Origin: Oscillospiraceae bacterium
GTDB taxonomy: Bacteria; Bacillota; Clostridia; Oscillospirales; Ruminococcaceae
DNA length: 64,000 nucleotides
Assembly (NCBI GenBank): GCA_017427265.1
Contig: JAFRTG010000028.1
Span: 38,679 to 102,678, forward strand
Direction of reading: 5' to 3'
A model generated the notes under the pieces. That model was given only the letters and a program-made list of their open reading frames with translations, ran no database searches and was not told the origin of the DNA. This document shows positions 1 through 8,608 of this stretch, piece after piece. Both the position numbers and the translations under genes were made by a program. The first letter of the stretch is position 1. Every line of letters begins with the position of its first letter.

Positions 1-283
1 AGACAACTGCAATGCCGAACAGACTTTTCAGTGAACCGGCAAGGCGGTTCTCCGGCTCGAAGTCAGAGAAATAATCTTTGCAGAATGTCTCGATATCCGT
101 ACCGACAATCTTTTCCGCAGGCTTTCCGTCCGTCTGTGCGGTCAGCAGCAGATCGTAAAGCTCTGCCATTTTTTCATCGAAATACGACGCGGGAAAGCTC
201 TGCGTCAGAACATATTTATATGCGCCGTCAAATGCCTCGCGGTAATCACCGGAGAATTGCGATTTCATTGTTTCCAGATTCAT
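1..283 (-). CDS. Partial membrane-associated protein next to PadR (DUF1048/DUF1129-like)
   Basis: Only the first 94 codons are in the window; the gene runs off the left edge. The ATG at 283 overlaps the stop of the upstream PadR gene in an ATGA arrangement, so the two are translationally coupled. The visible part has the pattern ELYDLLLTAQTDGKPAEKI-VG-DIE-FC, which I associate with small membrane proteins encoded beside PadR regulators (DUF1048/DUF1129-type). That family assignment comes from memory of the motif and is tentative. A hydrophobic stretch seems to begin at the window edge (SLFGIAVV), consistent with a first membrane segment. It is presumably the target of PadR control; its substrate or function is unknown. 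Confidence 0.6.
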   Translation of the reverse strand, partial: MNLETMKSQFSGDYREAFDGAYKYVLTQSFPASYFDEKMAELYDLLLTAQTDGKPAEKIVGTDIETFCKDYFSDFEPENRLAGSLKSLFGIAVV

Positions 284-609
284 GATTCAGACTCCTTTCC
301 GAGTATTGCTTCTGCGCTCTGTGTCAGCAGGCGATAGCGTTTCAGAAAATCCTGCAGTTCTTGCCGCCCTTTTTCTGTCACGGAATAGTATTTGCGGATC
401 GGTCCCAGCGGGGACTTGGCTTTCCGGCACGCGATCAGACCGTTTTTGTCGAGCCGTGTCAGCACCGGATACAGTGTGCCCTCGCCGAGCGATTCAAAGC
501 CCGCTTCTTCCAGAATTCCGAGGATTTCATAGCCGTAGGTTTCACCGCGTGCCACAATGCTCAGCACGCAGCCTTCGAGAACGCCTTTCATCAGCTGTGC
601 GTTATCCAT
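280..609 (-). CDS. PadR family transcriptional regulator
   Basis: A 109-residue winged-helix repressor. The PadR core is clear: LEGCVLSIVARGETYGYEI near residues 10-28, the recognition-helix stretch GEGTLYPVLTRL around 42-53, and the wing RKYYSVTEKGRQEL around 72-85. Length is normal for the short PadR-s2 type. The start is set by GGAGGTGATCGG just before the ATG. Its own promoter is flanked by two related dyad sites, so it very likely represses itself and the coupled downstream membrane gene. PadR proteins usually lose DNA binding on meeting a small-molecule or antimicrobial signal; the effector here is unknown. Confidence 0.93.
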   Translation of the reverse strand: MDNAQLMKGVLEGCVLSIVARGETYGYEILGILEEAGFESLGEGTLYPVLTRLDKNGLIACRKAKSPLGPIRKYYSVTEKGRQELQDFLKRYRLLTQSAEAILGKESES

Positions 610-624
610 CCGATCACCTCCAAC

Positions 625-685
625 TACTTTGCATTGCCAAGTATCTTACCTGTATTATACCGCATCTACTTTGTATTGTCAAGTA
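625..685 (-). promoter_or_regulatory. padR promoter with two PadR-type operators
   Basis: On the minus strand TTGACA (682-677) and TATAAT (659-654) are spaced by exactly 17 bases. Two related dyads with TACTT...AAGTA arms lie at 625-643 and 667-685; the second covers the -35 box and the first lies just downstream of the -10, before the ribosome binding site. This geometry fits autorepression. Confidence 0.8.
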
Positions 686-900
686 GTTCTGATATAATTG
701 GTAAGTTTGCACGGGTTTAGCGCCGAGTATCTCGATTTGATTGTACGGTTTGTATATATTTTCGCGGGTTTTCGCCTGTGTGTCTGCGCAGCGCCGATCT
801 GTGCTGCTGCCGGCAGCCTCGTTTCAGAGATAATCAGAAATGCCGCCTTCATAATTGAAAGCGGCATGATGTGATCTTGATGCACAGAGCATAATACAGA

Positions 901-939
901 AAAAGCGCCGTCAAATTTTCATTTGATGGCGCTTTCTTT
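901..939 (-). terminator. Intrinsic terminator after tRNA-Gln
   Basis: A long stem (AAAGCGCC-TCAAAT pairing with ATTTGATGGCGCTTT, loop TTTC) sits directly downstream of tRNA-Gln on the minus strand, with A/T-rich flanks on both sides. It could stop transcription from either direction. The rest of 690-900 holds nothing else I can identify. Confidence 0.75.
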
Positions 940-942
940 ATT

Positions 943-1017
943 GGTTGGGGTGGAAGGATTTGAACCCTCGAAATAACGGAGTCAGAGTCCGCTGCCTTAC
1001 CGCTTGGCGACACCCCA
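943..1017 (-). tRNA. tRNA-Gln (anticodon CTG)
   Basis: Folds as a full cloverleaf: acceptor TGGGGTG/CACCCCA, anticodon stem GCGGA/TCCGT with loop CTCTGAC giving anticodon CTG, T-arm GAGGG-TTCAAAT-CCTTC. Discriminator A is followed by an encoded CCA (943-945). A promoter and terminator flank it, so it is a single-gene unit. Confidence 0.93.
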
Positions 1018-1048
1018 ATGTTTAGCCGCTTCGTTTGGCGACTTGTAT

Positions 1049-1077
1049 ATTATAGCATAAAACGCATTGTTTGTAAA
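1049..1077 (-). promoter_or_regulatory. Promoter of tRNA-Gln
   Basis: TTTACA (1077-1072) and TATAAT (1054-1049) with a 17-base spacer, about 30 bases upstream of the tRNA 5' end. Confidence 0.8.
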
Positions 1078-1125
1078 GCCCTTTTTACGAATTTTTTGAA
1101 ATTTTTGGGTTTTCACAAAAAAGAC

Positions 1126-1154
1126 TTGCATTTTTCGTGCAAATTTGCTATAAT
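1126..1154 (+). promoter_or_regulatory. Promoter of the diacylglycerol-kinase-like gene
   Basis: TTGCAT (1126-1131), 17-base spacer, TATAAT (1149-1154). It leaves a leader of about 130 bases. The leader starts with a 10-bp hairpin (ATGGGAGCAG pairing with CTGTTCCCAT, 1160-1189). Confidence 0.75.
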
Positions 1155-1289
1155 GATATCATGGGAGCAGAATACCTGTCTGTTCCCATGCAGAGAAGGA
1201 TGTCTCCCGGCGGCTGCCTGCGGAGCTTCGTGCGTTCTGCAGTCAGATTGGCTGTGCATCCTGAAAACGGCATAGAGGAAATGAATGCA

Positions 1290-2252
1290 ATGAAGAAGCT
1301 ATACTTTATTACGAATCTTCGCTCCGGCAAAAATGCAATGCGCGGAAAGCTCGCTTCCGTCATTGATATTTTTACGGCAGCGGGCTATCAGGTAACGGTT
1401 CGTACCACGCAGGGACCCAAGGATGCAACGGCCGCCGCAGAATATGCATGTCTGACCGGCGGATATGATCTGATCGTCTGCTCCGGCGGCGACGGGACGC
1501 TGAACGAGGTTGTGCAGGGACTGATGCACAGCCAGGATCCGCTGCCTGTCGGCTATATTCCCTGCGGCTCCACCAATGACTTCGGAAGATCGCTCAAAAT
1601 TCCTTCTGATATTGAAAAAGCTGCCCGCCAGATCGTGGACGGTCATCCGTTCCGCTGTGATATCGGCAGCTTCAACAACAGGAATTTCCTTTATGTTGCA
1701 GCCTTCGGCGCGTTTACGGAGGCAGTTTACGATACGCCGCAGAATGTGAAGAATGTAATCGGTCACATGGCGTATCTGCTGCACGGACTCACGCTGATTC
1801 CGTCCATTCGCTCGCTCCATATGAAAATTGAGTACAACGGCAAGGTCACAGAGGATGACTTTCTGTTCGGCATGGTCAGCAACACCGCCTCGGTCGGCGG
1901 CATGCTGAAGCTCAATAACTTCCGTCTGGATGACGGCATGTTTGAGGTCATGCTGATCCGCCGTCCGCCGAATGTCCTGCAGCTCAATAAGATTATCACG
2001 CAGCTGCTGGATATCAATATGGATATTGACGAGGAATACGTTTCCTATTTCCGCGCAAGTCATCTGCGGTTTATTTCCAATGAGGAGATCCCGTGGACGC
2101 TGGACGGCGAATACGGCGGCGCATCCTGCGACACAGAGGTCGGAATCTGCAATCATGCAGTCACCTTTATGGTCGGTGACGATGCGACGTATAACGATGA
2201 CGAGATCCGGAGGCTGTTCACACAGGAGCAGGAGGAGGCACCTCATTTTTAA
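1290..2252 (+). CDS. Diacylglycerol kinase / YegS-BmrU family lipid kinase
   Basis: A 320-residue protein of the DAGK catalytic family, which phosphorylates lipids such as diacylglycerol at the inner membrane face. Seen: N-terminal NLRSG (the N-x-x-SG motif), the nucleotide-binding SGGDGTLNEVV with G66-G67-D68-G69-T70, the GSTNDF motif near residue 92, and the C-terminal half DDGMFEVMLIR with WTLDGE near the end, where the D-G-E triad is typical. Length is usual for the family. ATGs occur at 1281 and 1290; I prefer 1290 because AGAGGAA (1274-1280) sits about 9 bases before it, whereas it directly abuts 1281. The lipid substrate cannot be read from the sequence. Confidence 0.9.
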   Translation: MKKLYFITNLRSGKNAMRGKLASVIDIFTAAGYQVTVRTTQGPKDATAAAEYACLTGGYDLIVCSGGDGTLNEVVQGLMHSQDPLPVGYIPCGSTNDFGRSLKIPSDIEKAARQIVDGHPFRCDIGSFNNRNFLYVAAFGAFTEAVYDTPQNVKNVIGHMAYLLHGLTLIPSIRSLHMKIEYNGKVTEDDFLFGMVSNTASVGGMLKLNNFRLDDGMFEVMLIRRPPNVLQLNKIITQLLDINMDIDEEYVSYFRASHLRFISNEEIPWTLDGEYGGASCDTEVGICNHAVTFMVGDDATYNDDEIRRLFTQEQEEAPHF

Positions 2253-2265
2253 AAAGGAGGAATGC

Positions 2266-3090
2266 GTGCCGACCCCACCGGAACGCATCAACACTATGCG
2301 ACTCTTTTTAATTGATTATGAAAATGTCAACTCGGCAGGTCTGCACGGCATCGGGCAGGCAGAAACGGATGACCGGTTCATTCTGTTTTACAGCCGGGAG
2401 GCAAACACGCTTTCGTTCGAGATTATGGACGAAATGCTGGAAGCAGGCATTATGCCGGAGCGCGTCTGTCTGGAGCATACCGGCAAGAACGCACTGGATT
2501 TTCAGCTCGTCACATTTCTCGGATATCTGATTGCGAAGGAGAAGGCTGATTCCTACTATATTATCAGCCGGGATTCCGGTTTTCAGTCTGCGGTGGTGTT
2601 CTGCCAGACCTATCTTGGCATCAAGGTGCATCTGAAGCCGTCGATCAAAATTGCAATCGGAAACAAACCGAAGAAAGCAAAGAAGAATGATGTGCAGAAT
2701 GAAGCTGCAGTCATAACAAAGCACTCTGCCAAGGCAAAGCCTGTGCTGAAAAAAGCCAAAAAGACCGAGGAAAAGCCGGAGCCGAAAAAGAAGGGCAAGC
2801 CCGCCGCCGTCAGTTTGCGGAAAAAGGCAACCGTGATTCAGGTGCAGCCGTTCAGCGGGCCGGTACACACCGCGGTGCAGGCGGACAGGGTTCCGATTGA
2901 TCTGGAAACCGTGCTGAGCCTTGTGCAGCCGGCCGTCAACGCCGATACCGCTGCGGAGATCCTGCACTGCCTGCAGGAAAGCCACAGCAAAACAGAGTTT
3001 CACAATGCACTGCAGCAGCATTTCGACAATGACAATGTCAAGCAGTATTACCATTGCATGAAGCCCTGCTTTATCACATTTGTAGAATGA
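2266..3090 (+). CDS. NYN/PIN-like putative nuclease with Lys-rich linker
   Basis: A 274-residue protein with an N-terminal PIN-like fold: LIDYENVN carries the first acidic residue (D17), ALDFQL the second, and ISRDSGFQ the third, spread over residues 11-125. This acidic set matches NYN domains, which are metal-dependent RNases. Residues about 130-205 are a lysine/alanine/proline-rich linker, possibly nucleic-acid binding, followed by a C-terminal domain of roughly 70 residues that I do not recognise. The start is GTG at 2266, with AAAGGAGG (2253-2260) five bases upstream; the ATG at 2296 has no ribosome binding site. It lies 13 bases after the lipid kinase gene in the same transcript. Nuclease activity is inferred. 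Confidence 0.75.
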   Translation: MPTPPERINTMRLFLIDYENVNSAGLHGIGQAETDDRFILFYSREANTLSFEIMDEMLEAGIMPERVCLEHTGKNALDFQLVTFLGYLIAKEKADSYYIISRDSGFQSAVVFCQTYLGIKVHLKPSIKIAIGNKPKKAKKNDVQNEAAVITKHSAKAKPVLKKAKKTEEKPEPKKKGKPAAVSLRKKATVIQVQPFSGPVHTAVQADRVPIDLETVLSLVQPAVNADTAAEILHCLQESHSKTEFHNALQQHFDNDNVKQYYHCMKPCFITFVE

Positions 3091-3094
3091 AGAA

Positions 3095-3129
3095 GAGAGC
3101 CGTGTTCAGTCCGCACGGCTCTCTTTTTT
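3095..3129 (+). terminator. Intrinsic terminator
   Basis: GAGAGCCGTG (3095-3104) pairs with CACGGCTCTC (3114-3123) and is followed by TTTTTT. It ends the kinase/NYN operon. Confidence 0.9.
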
Positions 3130-3240
3130 GTGTTCCGGAAAAGAATGCTGACGGAATCGAAACAGCAACGCGGCGGAGCAGTGCAAATCCTTAATGTTTT
3201 CTTAAATTCTGTAAACAGAGATTAAGATTTTTATTTGGAA

Positions 3241-3269
3241 TTGACAAGCGGATATTGCTGTGCTATAAT
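3241..3269 (+). promoter_or_regulatory. Promoter of the CotH gene
   Basis: TTGACA (3241-3246), 17-base spacer, TATAAT (3264-3269): a full consensus promoter preceded by an A/T-rich stretch. Confidence 0.88.
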
Positions 3270-3275
3270 AAAATT

Positions 3276-3404
3276 GATCTGCCGGACAGCAGATGCCGCA
3301 GCTTGCGAAATATCGCAGCGGATGGATCCTGCACGGGGGAGAAATCTGCGGAAAGCCTGACAGATCACAGTACGGGAATTAAATTTGATAGGGAGCGAGA
3401 AAAG
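3276..3404 (+). other. Structured 5' leader of the CotH gene
   Basis: The roughly 130-base leader contains hairpins, including ATCTGC...GCAGAT and GCGA-AATA-TCGC nested inside CCGC...CGG. I could not match it to a named riboswitch consensus. A regulatory role is a guess from length and pairing. Confidence 0.3.
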
Positions 3405-5726
3405 ATGAAAAAACGATTGTCTATGCGATCATGTACCACACTGCTCATCGCAGCCTTTGTTCTGCTGCCTGCGCAAAAAGCGTATGCGGCGGACAAGCCG
3501 GATGCAGAATCAGTCTACGCACTGCAGCAGTATCTGCTGACCGGGGAGACGCCGGATGCATATGCGGATGCCGACGAAAACGGCATTCTGAATGCGGCGG
3601 ATCTGACTTTGCTGAAGCGCACCGTACTGGAGGGCGGTACGCCGGGGACGCTGCCGGGCGAGCTTGCTGCGCTGAAGCTGAACGAAATCTGTGCGTCCAA
3701 TCAGAATTCCTTCCTGCTTTCAGACGGCAGTGCCCCGGACTGGATTGAGCTTTACAACAGCGGAGAAACACCGCTGCTGCTGGACGGCGTCGGACTTTCC
3801 GACAGCAAAAAAGACCGCTACAGCTTTGAATTCCATGACGGGATTACGCTGAATCCGCATGAATATCTGCTTGTGCTCTGTGACGGCAAGGAAAATGCGG
3901 ACGGCGAACTGCACGCGCCGTTCAAGCTGAGTGCTTCCGGTGAGACGGTCTATCTGACCGCGCCGAAAAACCATGACAGTACCGACGGCGAGACACTGGA
4001 AAAGATCGAATTTCCGCTGCTGGATCCTGACATGACCTACGCGAAGAATCCGGACGGCACCGGCGAATGGAAGCTCCTTGCTGCGACGGCCGGCCGTTCC
4101 AATACCGATGCGCAGCAGCTGCGCGTCTCAGAGCCGGAATTCTCAGAGAAAGCAGGCTTTTACGACGATGCCTTCGAGCTGACACTTTCCGCGCAGGCGG
4201 GCGATACCATCCTGTATACAACGGACTGTTCGGATCCGACGACGTCCCCGACCGCGCAGACCTATACAGACGGCATCCGGATCCGTGACCTCGCCGGAGA
4301 ACCCTGCACGCTGCTGGAGAAATGCGGCATGCTGGATGACTGGTATCATTGTCCGAGCAGTATGGCTGACCGGGGCATGGTAATCCGTGCGGTCTGCAAA
4401 AACGAAAAGACCGGCAATTTCAGCCGCGTGGTCTCAAATACATATTTCGTGAAGCAGGATGAACCGTTCTATCAGACGCTGAAGGTCATTTCCATCTCAA
4501 CGGATGAAGCCAATCTGGCAGACCCCGTTACGGGCATTTATACTTCATATAACTATTACAATCAGGGCAAGGAATGGGAACGCCCGGTCAATATTCAGGT
4601 GTTTGAAAAGGGCAAGCCGCGCTATTCCGAGGATGTCGGTATGCGGCTCGCCGGCAGCTATTCCCGCACGAATACCCAGAAGAGCATGACATTCTTTGCA
4701 CGCAGCGAATACGGCGCCTCCAAGATGAAATATGATTTCTTTGACGGCGAAGCAGTTGACTGTGACGGCAACAAGATCAAGGAATTTGAAAAGATCACGC
4801 TCCGCAACGGCGGCTGTGCATTTGAGGAGCTGCGCTTCCGGGATGACATGAACGCATATTTCGCCAAGGGGCTGGACATTGCCGTGCAGGCAAAGGCCGA
4901 CTGCGTTGTATTCCTGAACGGCGAATTCTGGGGCGAATACTCTTTGCAGGAAAAGCTGGACGAAAACTACTGTGCATCACATTACCATGTGAAAAAGAGC
5001 AATGTCACGACTGCCAAAAACAATGTGGCAGACGGCGATGCCGATCTGTTCAACGTGGATTTTTATGATCTTTATAAATGGGCGCTGACAGTGGATATGT
5101 CTGATGATGAGAATTATCAGAAGGTCTGCGATGCGCTCGATGTCCAGAGCTTTGCAGAATATGCGGCGGTGGAAAGCTATGTCAGCAACTGGGATTCCTT
5201 CCAGACCAATAATAATATCATGCTCTGGCGTGCAAATGAAATAATCCCGGAGAATCCTTACGCGGACGGCCGCTGGCGGTTCATGCTGTTTGATACGGAG
5301 TGGTCTGCAAACTTCCAGGGTGAGATCCCGCCGGAAAATAACTATCTGGAGGTAATGGATGATCCGAACATGTGGTTCGATCCCTGGGGTTCGTCAGATA
5401 TCCCGGATATCCATTACGGAAGGCTGTTCAATAAGCTGATTGACAATGCGGATTTTGCGGCGCGGTTCCGGGCAGCCAATGTGCGGCTTGCAACGGAGAT
5501 TTTTGAGCCGCAGCGCGTCCATGAACGCATTGACTACTATATGGAGCGGCTGACAGGCGCATATCTTGCAACCGGTGAACGGTACGGAATTGATTTCAAT
5601 CTGAGTCAGCGCGAAGAGTGGATCCGTTCGTTTTTTGCGGAACGTCCGCATTATGCGATTGCACACTGCGATCATCTGCTGAAAATGCACGGGCACGGGA
5701 ATCTGGTGCCTGATACGCAGGAATAA
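3405..5726 (+). CDS. Secreted CotH-kinase protein with dockerin-like, lamin-tail and chitobiase-type domains
   Basis: A 773-residue secreted protein. Order: signal peptide (residues 1-28, cut after AYA); a dockerin-like segment (about 30-77) with one clear calcium loop DADENGILNAADL but a degenerate first half; a lamin-tail domain (about 90-185, LNEICASN...DWIELYNSG); a chitobiase/HEX C-terminal type beta-sandwich (about 235-330, ILYTTDCSDPT); and a CotH kinase-like domain (about 355-740) with RLAGSYSR, LNGEFWGEYSLQEKLDE and LFDTEWS. CotH proteins in ruminococci are often cell-surface or cellulosome linked; some family members are protein kinases, and substrates here are unknown. The start at 3405 follows GGGAGCGAG and opens directly into the signal peptide. 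It is transcribed alone. Confidence 0.88.
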   Translation: MKKRLSMRSCTTLLIAAFVLLPAQKAYAADKPDAESVYALQQYLLTGETPDAYADADENGILNAADLTLLKRTVLEGGTPGTLPGELAALKLNEICASNQNSFLLSDGSAPDWIELYNSGETPLLLDGVGLSDSKKDRYSFEFHDGITLNPHEYLLVLCDGKENADGELHAPFKLSASGETVYLTAPKNHDSTDGETLEKIEFPLLDPDMTYAKNPDGTGEWKLLAATAGRSNTDAQQLRVSEPEFSEKAGFYDDAFELTLSAQAGDTILYTTDCSDPTTSPTAQTYTDGIRIRDLAGEPCTLLEKCGMLDDWYHCPSSMADRGMVIRAVCKNEKTGNFSRVVSNTYFVKQDEPFYQTLKVISISTDEANLADPVTGIYTSYNYYNQGKEWERPVNIQVFEKGKPRYSEDVGMRLAGSYSRTNTQKSMTFFARSEYGASKMKYDFFDGEAVDCDGNKIKEFEKITLRNGGCAFEELRFRDDMNAYFAKGLDIAVQAKADCVVFLNGEFWGEYSLQEKLDENYCASHYHVKKSNVTTAKNNVADGDADLFNVDFYDLYKWALTVDMSDDENYQKVCDALDVQSFAEYAAVESYVSNWDSFQTNNNIMLWRANEIIPENPYADGRWRFMLFDTEWSANFQGEIPPENNYLEVMDDPNMWFDPWGSSDIPDIHYGRLFNKLIDNADFAARFRAANVRLATEIFEPQRVHERIDYYMERLTGAYLATGERYGIDFNLSQREEWIRSFFAERPHYAIAHCDHLLKMHGHGNLVPDTQE

Positions 5727-5760
5727 CGGCGGTTAAGTGCCTATTTATTTGTATTTTAAG

Positions 5761-5798
5761 TAAAGGATACAGTATTCGTGTGAATACTGTATCCTTTA
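5761..5798. terminator. Perfect 17-bp inverted repeat downstream of CotH
   Basis: TAAAGGATACAGTATTC and its exact complement are separated by a 4-base loop (GTGT). There is no clean U-run after either arm, so it is an atypical terminator or an mRNA 3'-end stabilising hairpin. Confidence 0.55.
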
Positions 5799-5882
5799 TG
5801 AATACTTTGTTGTTTAAGATATGAATTTGATAACTGGCTGTTGTCAGATTGCGACTAATTAGAGAGGAATGTGTATTGAGTT

Positions 5883-7007
5883 ATGGACGAGAAAATGGAA
5901 ATTTTTACATTAAATTGCAGAGATAATGTTCTTTACGACGTTGTTAGAAATATCTTCGATCTTTCCGAGGCGAAAACTAATGAATTCATTCATCATGAGT
6001 ATCAGACGATGAGAGAACGGCTAAAAAAAAAAGGAATCGAATACGAAACATTAAAAAGAGCATTAGTACCTTGTCAAGAAAAAAAGAAAACGGAAGTATG
6101 CCTAGTATTTGATTCTGTTGCTACTGGGTCTGATTTTTACGGATTATTTATTTTTGATTTGCTAATCCCATTATTGGATAAAAAGAGTACATATAGTATT
6201 TTGATAGGAGATTATTGTAATGTATTGGAAGGAGAAAGAAATTCTGAAAAGGTTTTGAAAAAAATGATGTTTGATCCTGATGATAATAATTTTATTGGTA
6301 TAAATTCATCCGAATACTATAACAGTAATCAGTATTTTTTAGTTTATATCAACAGTATCACGGAATTTCAATTAAATACAATCGTTGAAGGAATGAAAGA
6401 ATATGGCTTTTTTACAGGATATGTAAGAATAAAGACAGCTTCGAGATTCAAAGCGTATTTGGCCAGCATTTTGACGCCTTTATGTATTAAAGCAAAAGAA
6501 ACTGTAATTCTTATGAATAGTGATGAAATTGATGATGAGGATAATATCAATGAAAGAGGTTATCCATTTGAGAAAAGCGGTTTTAGAGTTATAAGTATAA
6601 ATGAGATGAGCTTTCTTCCTTTTTTGAGTTATAAAATTGAATCTGTTTTTGCAGACGAGGATGATAATTCCTTTGCATTTAATGCACTGTATCCGCAAGC
6701 GTGTTCACTAAAGGGGATGAAGCTAATTCTTAAAGATAGAAGATGGGAATACCTTCAAAAGGAGAAGGGAGGAATAATAGAATCATTTGGAGAGTTGTCA
6801 CAAGATAAGAAATCTTTCTGTGATTTAATTCTCCTTAAAGTGAGAAAAAATTATATATACAGATTGAGACAAGACGAACATGATGGTGCCTTGATGTTTG
6901 ATGTTTGTGTCGATATTCCAACAAATAACAAAGGCATTAGAAAAAGTACAGTGGGATTGAAATATTATCCGAAGGATAAAACTATGGAGATTGTTACTAT
7001 TACCTAA
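5883..7007 (+). CDS. AT-rich orphan protein of unknown function
   Basis: A 374-residue soluble protein with no signal peptide or membrane segment and no motif I recognise. It is rich in charged and aromatic residues and alternates hydrophobic beta-like strands (VCLVFDSVATG, YSILIGDYCNV, KETVILMNSDE) with acidic loops. The DNA is strikingly AT-rich, using AGA, TTA, ATA and AAA freely where neighbours use CGC, CTG and AAG; this suggests recent acquisition. The ATG at 5883 has a weak upstream AGAGAGGAA about 14 bases away; the ATG at 5895 is an alternative. It stands alone between the CotH hairpin and the promoter of the next gene. It could be an accessory or conflict-system protein, but nothing in the sequence shows that. 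Confidence 0.7.
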   Translation: MDEKMEIFTLNCRDNVLYDVVRNIFDLSEAKTNEFIHHEYQTMRERLKKKGIEYETLKRALVPCQEKKKTEVCLVFDSVATGSDFYGLFIFDLLIPLLDKKSTYSILIGDYCNVLEGERNSEKVLKKMMFDPDDNNFIGINSSEYYNSNQYFLVYINSITEFQLNTIVEGMKEYGFFTGYVRIKTASRFKAYLASILTPLCIKAKETVILMNSDEIDDEDNINERGYPFEKSGFRVISINEMSFLPFLSYKIESVFADEDDNSFAFNALYPQACSLKGMKLILKDRRWEYLQKEKGGIIESFGELSQDKKSFCDLILLKVRKNYIYRLRQDEHDGALMFDVCVDIPTNNKGIRKSTVGLKYYPKDKTMEIVTIT

Positions 7008-7070
7008 TGATTTGGGACGCATATAAGTTTTAAATGCATCGATAAGAATTGTTATAGTTAAAATGATGGT

Positions 7071-7099
7071 TTGACTTTTTCTTTTTGTTGTGTTATAAT
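7071..7099 (+). promoter_or_regulatory. Promoter of the flavoprotein gene
   Basis: TTGACT (7071-7076), 17-base spacer, TATAAT (7094-7099). Confidence 0.85.
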
Positions 7100-7164
7100 A
7101 GACACAGTTCGTTTGCGGAATGCATGTATCTTAAACGAATGATGAGGATAAAGGGGCTTATGAT

Positions 7165-8559
7165 ATGAGTCAGAATACAAACGGGATGGATTATGATGTG
7201 CTGATCGTCGGCGCAGGGCCGGGCGGCATCTTTACCGCCTATGAGCTTTGTCAGGCGAACCGCGGTCTGCGGATCGGCGTGTTTGAATGCGGAAATCCGC
7301 TGCACGCGCGCAAGTGTCCGATCGACGGCAAAAAGATCAAAAGCTGCATCGGATGCAGAACCTGCGCGATCATGAACGGCTTCGGCGGTGCCGGGGCGTT
7401 CTCGGACGGCAAGTACAATATCACGAACCAGTTCGGCGGCACGCTCTATGAATATGTCGGCAAGGCGGAAGCGCTGGAGCTGATGCGCTATGTCGATCAG
7501 ATCAATCTGTCACACGGCGGCGACGGCACAAAGCTCTATTCAACCGCGAATACCGCGATCAAGAAGAAATGCTTTGAAAATGATCTGCATCTGCTGGATG
7601 CGCAGGTGCGGCATCTCGGTACGGACAAGAACTATATTGTTTTACAGAACCTTTACGATGAATTAAAGGATCAGGTAGACTTTTACTTCTCGACGGAAAT
7701 CGACATGGTGGAGCGGCTGGAATCCGGCTATGCGCTGGTCTCCGGACAGAAGCGCTTTACCGGCAGGCGCTGCGTGATTTCGGTCGGCAGAAGCGGCAGC
7801 AAGTGGATGGAAAGCGTCTGTGCGGCGCTGGAAATTCCGACGCGCTCGAACCGTGTGGATATCGGTGTGCGCGTGGAGCTGCCTGCGGCGGTTTTCTCGC
7901 ATCTGACAGACGAGCTCTACGAGAGCAAGATCGTCTACCGCACGAAGCAGTTTGAGGATCTGGTGCGCACCTTCTGCATGAATCCGCACGGCGTTGTGGT
8001 CAATGAGAATACCAACGGCATCGTGACGGTCAACGGCCACAGCTATGAGGATCCTGCGCTGCACACGGAGAATACGAATTTTGCGCTGCTTGTCAGCAAG
8101 CATTTTTCGGAGCCCTTCCGGGACAGCAACGGCTACGGCGAGAGCATCGCAAGGCTCTCGAATATGCTCGGCGGCGGCGTGATCGTGCAGCGCTTCGGCG
8201 ATCTGATCCGCGGACGGCGCAGCAATGTGCAGCGCATCTCCGAGAGCTTTGTCGTGCCGACGCTGGCTGCACAGCCCGGTGATCTGAGCCTCGTGATTCC
8301 CAAGCGGATTCTTGACGGCATCATCGAGATGATCTATGCACTGGACAAGATTGCGCCCGGTACGGCCAATGACGATACGCTGCTTTACGGCGTGGAGGTC
8401 AAGTTCTACAATATGGAGGTCGAGATAGACCGCAATCTCCAGACAAAACACAAGGGACTGTATGTCATCGGCGACTGCTCCGGTGTCACGCATTCGCTTT
8501 CCCATGCTTCGGCTTCGGGTGTCTATGTCGCAAGACATATCCTCGGAACGCAGGCGTGA
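7165..8559 (+). CDS. FAD-dependent dehydrogenase, COG2509 type
   Basis: A 464-residue flavoprotein. The Rossmann motif VGAGPGG (residues 15-21) binds FAD; the C-terminal VIGDCSGVTHSLSHASASG is the second FAD contact typical of this family. A conserved cysteine cluster, C51-x9-C61-xx-C64-xx-C67, precedes GFGGAGAFSDGK, matching COG2509 proteins annotated as NAD/FAD-utilising dehydrogenases; the cysteines may bind a metal or iron-sulfur centre (inference). The reaction catalysed by this family is not established to my knowledge. The start at 7165 follows AAAGGGGCT. The next gene follows by 50 bases and may be cotranscribed. Confidence 0.85.
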   Translation: MSQNTNGMDYDVLIVGAGPGGIFTAYELCQANRGLRIGVFECGNPLHARKCPIDGKKIKSCIGCRTCAIMNGFGGAGAFSDGKYNITNQFGGTLYEYVGKAEALELMRYVDQINLSHGGDGTKLYSTANTAIKKKCFENDLHLLDAQVRHLGTDKNYIVLQNLYDELKDQVDFYFSTEIDMVERLESGYALVSGQKRFTGRRCVISVGRSGSKWMESVCAALEIPTRSNRVDIGVRVELPAAVFSHLTDELYESKIVYRTKQFEDLVRTFCMNPHGVVVNENTNGIVTVNGHSYEDPALHTENTNFALLVSKHFSEPFRDSNGYGESIARLSNMLGGGVIVQRFGDLIRGRRSNVQRISESFVVPTLAAQPGDLSLVIPKRILDGIIEMIYALDKIAPGTANDDTLLYGVEVKFYNMEVEIDRNLQTKHKGLYVIGDCSGVTHSLSHASASGVYVARHILGTQA

Positions 8560-8608
8560 ACCGTCAGAAAGAAAAAATCAGAAAGAAATAAGAAAGTAAG
8601 AGGATAGT

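Noticed and set aside
679-885. 68-codon minus-strand frame upstream of padR
   Set aside because: No ribosome binding site or motif, and it runs into the padR operator region.
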